Shown piece by piece: positions 49,211 through 64,000 of a stretch of DNA of 64,000 bases. The position numbers and the translations under genes were made by a program. Numbering within the stretch: the stretch's first letter is position 1; every line of letters begins with the position of its first letter. The stretch is from Phoronis australis (lineage: Eukaryota > Phoronida > Phoronidae). Location of the stretch: contig NMRA01000630.1 of NCBI GenBank assembly GCA_002633005.1, forward strand, positions 1 through 64,000, given 5' to 3'. The notes under the pieces are model-generated. The model had not been told where the DNA came from. It saw only the letters and a program-made list of their open reading frames with translations, and did not search any database.

Positions 49211-50915
49211 CAAGTCATAGTCTTCAGCACACTTCATTGAAAAGGTTCTAATTCTTGTGTGCATAGATTCTCATTCTGTATTTTTCCAGAACCTTATTCG
49301 ACAAACATGGTGAAATTTTGCTTTACACAATTCAAATCTGGAACCAATTATGTCTATGTATTCTTGGGCAATTACCATCAACAAAGCTCACGTTTTGCTT
49401 TACATGCACTAAAGTCTGGAACCAGATGACTGTGCCCGCTCGCTGCATGAAGTGTGTGCTTGTCTACCTATCTCTGGACTACTGCATTATGTGTGTACTA
49501 TCAACACTTATCCAGACTCTAGGACAGACGTAGTCCATGACAGTCACTTGTAATGTGTATAATCTAGGAGGCTCTATTCTGTAAAGACGGCAATTGATTT
49601 TAGATGTTGCTTTCCTGAATACACAGTATCTGAAGTTGTTTGAAATAAATCCTTGTGGTGATTTCAGGCCAGTAGCGCCACCTATTGTTGCACAATTATC
49701 TCCCTTTATCCACAGTTATATTATTCCATTAAATCTCTTTCTGGCCATGTCACAAACTGGATGTTATTGTTCAAGGTGGGCAGTCCTTCACCTTAAGTGC
49801 TGTTGGTCTTGCCCAGGGCATTAGTCACACGGGTGGATGTAACTTAATTGGTGGAGTTCAGTCTATCAAATTGTTTGACAGTTGATGAGAGTGAGGAAGC
49901 ATTGTGTTTCTTCAGAGGTTTAAGTGATCAAGTCTTAGTGAATATCTATGTAAAGGCCAAGACTGAGTTTGTTATGTTTTTAATTGCAAGGTGAAATTTT
50001 CACAAAAGAATCACATCAATGATGTGTGGTAGTTTATTTCTTATTGATCATTATTTTAAGACTGTTACGTTCTTCACCAATTTGAGTCATGGACAAATTT
50101 GACCTCAACATCTTGCTTTGCATTGTTCAAGAGTCTGTTCATCCTGTGAAACACTTCTCTTGTGTATCCTGTAGATTTGTATGAACGATCTTGTTGGTGA
50201 CGGCTGTATCTACTCCGAGATTCTTATAAAACGAGCGAGAGCAAACTTTCATTGTTTAGTGCTCTCCATTAGTTAAGGCCACCTGTTGAGACGTTTTATT
50301 ATTTAATAGGTTCATGTACAATTAAGTGTATGTTTTTGGCTATTTCGGAAATCATGACCATTATTAGTTGAAAGACGTTATGTTCATTTTTGTTCTATAG
50401 ATGGCGCTGAATGTATGTGTAACATAATGTATTGAGACATGCTTTTTAAGAGAGTAATTTGTTCCTTATATTGGTGTTAACAATGATATTTATATTAAAA
50501 TAATACGATTGTTTTCATTTATTCCTCAATTTCACAATCTCTTGACATTTGAAACATACTGCCCTAGTTTGGCTAAATGTACTTTCATTTGAACACCTAC
50601 TCTCTCATTTCCCACATTTATGCCATTGCTTATGAATTGATGAGACATTTGATTTCATACAAAACCATTTTTTGTTACGTTCACTTCAGCTCCCCAAAAA
50701 CACACTCTGCTTGTTACAAGGGCAATAAATCCATGCTTTTTATGGACCACTTAGCATTACGTTCATTTCAGCCTTTCAAATGCACTTTTTGCATGTTAAG
50801 AGGATAATAGTCATGTATTTTGTTGAAAATCAAGTCACTGCTGCAATATGCTAATCTTGTTCACTGATTAGACAAAATGATTTCTGGGATTGTGCTGAAC
50901 ACATCCGCATTAATA

Positions 50916-51075
50916 GCGCCATCACAAGGCAGCGCCATCACAAGGCAGCGCCATCACACGGCAGCGCCATCACACGGCAGCGCCATCACAAGGCAGCGCC
51001 ATCACAAGGCAGCGCCATCACAAGGCAGCGCCATCACAAGGCAGCGCCATCACAAGGCAGCGCCATCACAAGGCA
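50916..51075. repeat. 16-bp minisatellite, exactly 10 copies
   Basis: gcgccatcacaaggca repeated ten times over 160 bp. Two units have cacggc in place of caaggc. Near-perfect homogeneity suggests recent expansion and length polymorphism. Confidence 0.95.
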
Positions 51076-51250
51076 GGTTAGTTTCATTTGACAAGGAGGT
51101 GTGATGGTCTAGAGAATACCTGGCGACATATTGAACAAATTTCAGTTAAAAGATAGGAATGCAATAAAGTTGGCTTTGAAGAGAAGGTAAAGTTGTTAAG
51201 AACAGGTACAACTGTGAAGAGTTGATTTTTTTTGAAACCATGCTTCATTT

Positions 51251-51372
51251 CGGCTGCTTTAACACCACGGTTCATAGTGGCTTTAACACCACGGTTCATT
51301 GCGGCTTGAACACCACGGTTCATAGTGGCTTTAACACCACGGTTCATTGCGGCTTTATCACCATGGTTCATA
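51251..51372. repeat. 24-bp minisatellite, about 5 copies
   Basis: ggctttaacaccacggttca plus tagt or ttgc, alternating: two unit types (tagt, ttgc) take turns, so the array expanded as a 48-bp dimer. Stays open as a reading frame by chance. Confidence 0.9.
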
Positions 51373-52328
51373 TGCCATACATCCTTCAATCTGGCCAATT
51401 ATAATTCTTGCATGTGAAGTGCCTCATGTAAATGCAAATCCCTGGGAGTTCACTCAAAATTGACCTATCGCCAGGATTTTGAGTAACCAATCAGAACGCA
51501 GCATTCATGACACACCTTCGTTTCCAAGCTGCCATTTTACTTGACAACACGTTGCCTGGTTTGTCGACATTTTGCAAGAGGGCAGAGTTTGCGATAGATT
51601 AATTGGCAGCCTGGCAAATGCTCAACTTGCTTTTCTAAAAATATCGCTTTTAAATACCTTGCTCAGCTTCATCAACTCCAATTTTCAAACTTTTATTGTA
51701 CAAACTGCAGAGCATTAACCCAGACGCATGCCATAAAAACTCTTGGATGTGCAATTACAAAACTCATCTAATTTCAGTCCCGTACATGAATAATTTAAAC
51801 AAAATTAAAATTAACAACCCATATTTGCTAGCCTGCAGCAAACACTTGTACTAAAATACGTTCAAATCATAACATACCAGTGCAAAAAACTGAATGCCCA
51901 TAAACTATGTAGGTAACACAGGTATGCAGGTAAATCAAACGCAGATTGTAGTTGATCTATAGTACCTAGTGCTACTGGTCTATTCTGGTCTCTTAGTACA
52001 GGTAAAATCTTTCTGATTGACACGAATTGCTCTGCCATGCTCATGCGTTTCGTTTCTATGATATTGACGAAAGCATTGTTTGGTCAATTCCACACCAAGA
52101 GTTGGTGTTTTCAGACAGAGATAGAAAGTTGCATCACATCACTATAGGTGTCTTACACAGCCATCGAGGTTGCAACATTTGTAGTAATGCCAAACTGTGC
52201 AAGTTTTTAAACAGCACTCTACTGAACGCTTTACAACATAAGTGTGGTTTGGTTTAATTTAGAATTGTGCGAGGCGATGATTTTATGCAAAAATAACTTG
52301 AATAAATGTTCATAAAGCCTTTATCTCT

Positions 52329-59090
<6,762 letters not shown>

Positions 59091-59219
59091 TCAATCACAA
59101 ATCACGGGTGCGGGTTGTCTCCGTAAATTCAAAATAAAGGCCACTGTCTAAGCAAACAGGAAAATATAAACCTGACACAGCAGTCGATAAAAATTTCTAT
59201 CCTTTTCCACTATCATCTC

Positions 59220-60718
59220 CTGCTTCACACCCAGCAACACAGTTTTTGTTGACTCGTTTTGTACCTAAAAAGCAAAATAATCCCCACAGTGTACACCATG
59301 CTCCAACAACCTGACTGGGAGCTTGGGATCCACCAGGCAAGCATCACAGTCTTGTTTTGTCAAATTTATAATTTCATGTGCGGTAAATTTTCAACAATTT
59401 CGGACAAAATAAATTGCGAAAAATGTCATATGATTTTTCAAGGGCCTCCAACGTTGACAGTGCCTAAATATTTTCAAAACATTGTCTGCTAGTAGATAAT
59501 TTAAAAAAAATTGAACATAGAAAGCAATTTGATGTTATTATAGATAAAATGATGTAATAAATTTCATTTTATTCACATTTGGCCCCAAATCCATGCAATT
59601 TTTCATCCTAACCATTTTTCTCATTTTATTCATGTAATTATTTCATTTTATGTGTAGTGAAAATGAATACTGTGTTTGCTAGTATCAACAATACAGCACA
59701 ACACCATTCTATTGCTATATTAATATATTCAGTTACTTGCAGTGTCATATGGTGAGCATGACCTTTAACCCGAGATTCCTCACCACCTCCCTCTTCTATT
59801 CACACTTGTTCAGGCATAGCTTCTATTGTGAGTTAGTGATGGGTATAATTAGCTGATATGCCACACTGAACACTACTTTCCAATGAATAGCTCAAGGACT
59901 GAGTTTTGTTGACGAAAATCACTATTACTTGACCAATTTTGAAAATTCAATAACCCACATAGTCGAAATTTTACTCCACAATTCAGATTTTACATTTTCC
60001 GTTGTTTTTCATGTCCCAAAAAGAAAAGCAGAGCTCAGATGCTTTCAAGCCTTCTATTCAGATAGGATCTGATAAGAAACAGTACTTACCCTCATTATGG
60101 GTCCTAGGGAATGGAGTAACTCTGGGTGGGGAAGGGGGGAAGGGGGGAAGGCGTGTACCAAAAATTGCTGAGAGACCTCATATTGTGGATGGCAGGTCTA
60201 CTAATTCCTAACCCCTCCCCTTTTGCAGGGTAGGAAGACAGCCAGTGCACCTTTTACTGGGTTGAGGCCAATGCAGTGGTCCTCTTGCAGGGAGGAAATG
60301 AAAATTTAGTGGCCTATTTGACTCAAAACTTGCTGAAAAACTACTGCTTACCCACAAGTTTTTGTACACACCTGCAGTCACTTTTTCCATAAGAAAGGCC
60401 CCTGAGGACTGAAATGTGGTTTGACTTGGTCCAGCTGATACATGACATTGGATTCAAAAGATTTCTCCAAATCGATCCTTATTTTGGTTAAAAGGGAACT
60501 GTATTTTACTCGGAATAAATTTTGGATAGTTTTCTATGAGTTGTTGATTAATTTCATAAATAATTCAACATCAAAAAGTAAACTGATATTCTCTAACGAA
60601 GCTCAAAAAAGTTACCTGCTTGGAGCGCATTTGGCGGGGGCAAAGTCTCTGTCCTGTGTTAGCGTGCAGTCAAGTGGCATTCTTCATATTGTTAGAATAA
60701 GAAATTTCTTAGAGTGAA
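59220..60718. other. GALT upstream region or first intron, no exon confirmed
   Basis: The GALT first exon should lie here or further right. A minus-strand ATG at 60390-60388 followed by EKVTA and a GTGTGT donor at 60372 would fit the required phase, but the peptide shows no family signature. Nothing else was recognised. Confidence 0.35.
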
Positions 60719-60934
60719 ATGTCGGGTCACCAGGGATACCTGTTTGAGGAGGCAACACTAAGTGATACCCAGTCGTCATCATCATCAGATGAAAGTTTGC
60801 CGGTGCAACCAGTGCGTATCAACAATTTACACTGGTGTGACTGTGCCATGGACAGTGTGGACTCTAGCCAGCCAGTCAGCCAGCTGTCAGCTAATACTCA
60901 GCTCTGTAACTTGAAGGGTTGGTTAGTTACCGAC
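60719..60934 (+). pseudogene. P2X7-C-like fragment truncated by repeat family A
   Basis: From an ATG the frame reads MSGHQGYLFEEATLSDTQSS, a Ser/Asp-rich linker, then NLHWCDCAMDS. An aromatic-FE motif, acidic linker and WC-x-C start resemble the P2X7 receptor C-terminal domain layout, but the rest of the cysteine and histidine set is absent. The frame runs directly into repeat copy 3 at about 60935. Probably a broken copy. Recognition is by motif only. Confidence 0.35.
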
Positions 60935-61415
60935 TATAGCTGTATGAAGACTATCGTACCACTCTGTGTTAAGCTCCGTTAACCCTGAAATTTCAGACAG
61001 CCGTGGACTACACGGGTATAGTTGACTCAGTTATGCTCGTCACCTCGTCGTAAAACTTAGGGTGCATCAAGAAGTAAAGCCAATGGACCAGCGGGGGTGC
61101 ATGCAAAATTTGGTAGTCACCCGACACTCACCTTGTACGTTGCAGCCGTTTAAGTGGAAAACAATCAAATAAAGATCATTTTGTAGCATAATTCGCCGCC
61201 TTTTGTAACAAAGAAGTGTGTCGTCTGTTTCAAAAACAGCACGCTTGTGACATGGCGAAGGTGCCATTTCCAAATTTGAGACGTCTTTTGGGAGATGACG
61301 ATAGCTTCGCAGCACCAAGGTTTGTTCAAAATTCGGTTTGCTGGTACAAAAATACTAAAAACTTGTAACGAAATGAAACAAGTTCCGCTAATTTGCTGTG
61401 GCATGTACGCAACCT
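60935..61415 (-). mobile_element. dispersed repeat family A, copy 3 (inverted, 5' truncated)
   Basis: Reading the minus strand from 61415, it matches copy 1 from about 22329 to the end: cgtacatg, the CYKRRRI / YLIVFHLNGC peptide stretch (copy 1 CYKRSRM / YIVFHLNSF), ggtgagtgtcggg, then gatagtcttcatacagctat. The peptide-level similarity is kept better than the DNA, hinting that an ancestral form coded for protein. Confidence 0.7.
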
Positions 61416-62422
61416 AGGTGCCGGCAGCAAAGAACACTTGATAAAAGAATCGGGGGGAAAAGAAACTGGTAAAGGTCAGGCGACGTAATTGCAAAAAGCC
61501 AATCGACTCAACCCATCACAATTTTAGCAGCAGCCGATTGAACGATAGCTAACTTTTCCAAGACCAGTAAATACTGAAGCTAATTTACTCCAGGAACCTG
61601 GTTCTTAGGTTTACTCAAGGATGAGATTAGTTTTAATGACATTAATTTTGAGTCAGATTTTATTTGTTCATTTTTTACCCATATCGGCGCAAACCTGCAG
61701 GTCTGTATTTAGTAGTTAGCTTTGGGCCACGGCTTGGGTAACCCGGCGATGGTATGCGATGACCACCCCTTTAGAAGACAGTCCTTTTTCGAGGAGTTTG
61801 AACAACCAGGTGCCAGACAAAAAGGCATGGCGAACCTTTTACAGCACTTTGGCAAACAATAAAAAATAAGGACGATTGATACAATGATGAATAACGATGT
61901 AAACTCTTCAAATTATAACATTAATCAATGAATGTGAAAAGCAGCCTATATCCCGTCATTCACGTCACTGACACATCAGCCAATCAGCGATCGCTTTCAG
62001 GATTCAGTGGTTTGACCATTAATACGAATCGGCTTTTGTTTGGCGTGCAAGTCGGGCAAATGTGAATTTTATCTGTATGCTGGAACCGATTAACTGCAAC
62101 ATTATTTTGACTACAGTCCCCTTTTAAAGGGATGTTTACAGCACAGACCATTCTACCAAACATTTTTGTTCCTGATTTGAAGTAGGCAATTACATCACTT
62201 GCTCCATGAAGATGACTTGGCTAGACTTGAAGATGCCTTGTCTGACGACATTATGTAGGCCTACATAACGTTTTCTTACAAGTCTTATAGTTTTGACTAG
62301 GGAAATAGCTAGCCAACTAGACAGTGATGACTATCTCTAGCTGGAGCCAGCTGAAGACAGTAGCCAATACCACTCAGTCAGCTGTATGAAGACTGATTAT
62401 GACTTACACTTGGCCGGGAGCA
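61416..62422. other. intergenic, nothing supported
   Basis: No exon recognised. Around 62320-62410, words such as agctgtatgaagactga resemble the ends of repeat family A, so copy 2 may have a second, older terminal fragment beside it. Confidence 0.45.
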
Positions 62423-63160
62423 AAGCTGTATACTAAATATACAGCTTTGCACCAATTAGGATAAATACAGTCTTAAAATCTTAGCGTCATTAAAAACTAC
62501 ATTCGATCTTCTTTAAACTTCATATTTACCGTTGTTGGAAAAATTGACGTTCTACTGTTAATGTGCTACTAAAATTATAGGGCAATCTTTTGTGTCAGCT
62601 TTTGGTGTCATGAAATATTTTGTCACCTACAGGCCAGTTTCTCAAGTTTGTTTCGCCGATTCTTCAATCAAGTATTATATTTCATGAGGTTATGTACACT
62701 TGGTCACAACAAACTATCGAAACTGGTTTTACTTAATCTTAAGTTTTCAGAATTTTGACACAAAAAAATCAAATTTCATAACAATTAAAAAGTTTGCTTC
62801 TGCGAAGCTGTCATCATCTCGTTCAATGGCGCGTAGTGTAACCGAGCGTGATGTTTTCAAAACGACGACAAACTTTTCATTGTAACAAAAGATGAAGAAG
62901 TACACAAGAAATGACGTTTATTAGATTTTTTTCACTTAAACAGCTGTAATGGCAGAGTGTCGGTTGACTCCCAGATTTTGCAGGACGCATGTACCCGGGC
63001 CCCGTACCGATCGCTCTCAGTTAGTGACAAGTTTCACAGCGAGGTGATGAGCAGAAGTAGCCGAGCTGTATGCCATTTCGAGGTCTGTCAGAGCTCAACA
63101 CACAGTGGTGTCTAGTTGTATTTTGACGATAGTCTTCATATGTTAGCTGGCTGGCTATAA
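62423..63160 (+). mobile_element. dispersed repeat family A, copy 2 (uninterrupted)
   Basis: Begins with the same AAGCTGTATACTAAATATACAGCTT palindrome as copy 1 and ends tattttgacgatagtcttca followed by tatgttagctggctgg, giving about 740 bp. It shows what copy 1 looked like before the LTR element landed, and confirms the GTCT target duplication. Confidence 0.75.
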
Positions 63161-63509
63161 CTATGTCTGTCTATCATTCACTAATCACTGATTGAACGGT
63201 AACTAATGCTCGGTCAATATTCAGTCATTTTATTATAGTACAGCATTCTACCAAGGCTACTCATGCCATTGCATAATGCCGTTGTTTGGAGATACAACGA
63301 CATCAATTACCTGTTGGGTCAAACGAAGCCATCGATTTAATATATTGTATACAATCGACAATTCGACAAGACTTCTTCGCCGCTCCAGTTAATCATTCAT
63401 GGCCATTCTTGCAGCTGGCGATTCCCTGTAACCTTTGACCGAGGCACCGGTGAACACAAATGCTCATGCGCGTTGCCGATTTCCTGTTTAAAAATGGCGG
63501 CCGTCAAAG

Positions 63510-63523
63510 AGAATGTTTACTTC
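63510..63523 (+). promoter_or_regulatory. YY1-like initiator AAAATGGCGGCCG
   Basis: AAAATGGCGGC is the YY1-type element often placed at start sites of TATA-less housekeeping genes. It is about 115 bp upstream of a possible first coding exon. Confidence 0.4.
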
Positions 63524-63607
63524 AATGTGTCTTTGAATTTACCGCTCCAGTCAGAGCTAGGAACAGAGTATCGGTGTATTTAAACCTGCAGTTTCAAACA
63601 GCTAAAA

Positions 63608-63651
63608 TGTACCCATACAATAAAACTCGTAACAGGCCACCTGCATCCACG
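63608..63651 (+). CDS. possible first coding exon of an unidentified gene
   Basis: ATG opens MYPYNKTRNRPPAS followed by a GTAAGC donor at 63652. An upstream ATG in the YY1-like element is closed by a stop after about 29 codons, so it would act as an upstream frame. I do not recognise the peptide, and the remaining exons lie off the right edge. Support is position (promoter-like) and a good donor only. Confidence 0.35.
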
Positions 63652-64000
63652 GTAAGCTAAGTTTGCATGCCTAAGTGTATGGTCACGTCCAGTTTTCTCC
63701 TCAATCATTTAACGATTCAATCAATTTACGTTGTCATATGGAGGAATTCGCCGATGTTTTGCTAAGCACACTTGTGTTTTAGTCAGGCTTTTATATTTTA
63801 AGATTCCTCACTCTCCTTGGAGTGTGTGTATGAATTGCACCTTGATCATCTGTGCAGTGTGAAAGTTTATAATTTCAACATTACTAGGCAGGGTGACCTT
63901 TCTCGGCTTTCTGACATTCTCAAGTTCTGTTTACCGGGGACAGAAAAACACGTTTTGAGGCAATAGTCGAATTAGACCGTGTGTCTACCTGAGCTGCAAA

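Larger units (their letters stand above)
47971..52328. other. region between convergent UBE2R and GALT
   Basis: No coding exon recognised. It contains three tandem arrays (49097-49210, 50916-51075, 51251-51372). Confidence 0.7.

Noticed and set aside
50877-51104. Frame with ITRQRHH repeats
   Set aside because: Translation of the 16-bp minisatellite; period gives all three frames in turn, with no homology.
51084-51404. Frames with MNRGVKAT and NTTVHSGF repeats
   Set aside because: Translation of the 24-bp minisatellite on either strand.
60372-60390. Candidate GALT first exon (MEKVTA with GTGTGT donor)
   Set aside because: Phase fits, but the peptide lacks the expected family residues before HRRFNPL; noted only as a candidate.

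Overview
This is invertebrate animal nuclear DNA. It is AT-rich, with long introns, small phase-consistent exons bounded by GT/AG, many minisatellites and several short transposon families. Three conserved animal genes are identified by reading exons directly. The content suggests a marine invertebrate (deuterostome or lophotrochozoan), but the species cannot be fixed from the sequence.

Left third (about 1297-21737, minus strand): the N-terminal half of an ATR checkpoint kinase gene. I traced 28 coding exons, roughly 1,000 codons. They run from a start methionine at 21737 to a block matching human ATR near residue 1,130. The FAT and PI3K-like kinase domains lie beyond the left edge. One or more exons between 8974 and 10920 are unresolved. 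Two exons have duplicated 5' splice sites beside them.

22050-28600: a transposon-rich interval. A dispersed repeat is split by a complete non-autonomous LTR element (22733-24332; LTRs about 250 bp, purine tract, 4-bp target duplication). It also holds a 75-bp foldback, a THAP-domain first exon, a 72-bp hairpin element flanked by GTTACAC, and a hAT-like element around an assembly gap.

28603-47970 (plus strand): a complete five-exon UBE2R/CDC34 ubiquitin-conjugating enzyme of 236 residues, with catalytic Cys, acidic loop and acidic tail. Its 17-kb first intron carries a TTAA-flanked element with a P2X7-C-like exon, a 743-bp element with perfect 14-bp inverted ends, and many tandem repeats.

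52329-59047 (minus strand, convergent with UBE2R): galactose-1-phosphate uridylyltransferase (GALT). Nine exons are resolved, including the catalytic His-Pro-His, and the short 5' exon is not. Exon 2 lies in a 572-575 bp near-identical tandem duplication with a single N at the junction. This is probably two haplotypes joined in assembly.

60700-64000: a second P2X7-C-like fragment, two more copies of the dispersed repeat and, at the right edge, a promoter-like region (AAAATGGCGGC) with a possible first exon of another plus-strand gene. ATR (replication stress), CDC34 (SCF-dependent ubiquitination) and GALT (galactose metabolism) are not an operon. UBE2R2 and GALT do share a chromosome band in human (9p13.3), so their adjacency here may be old linkage.
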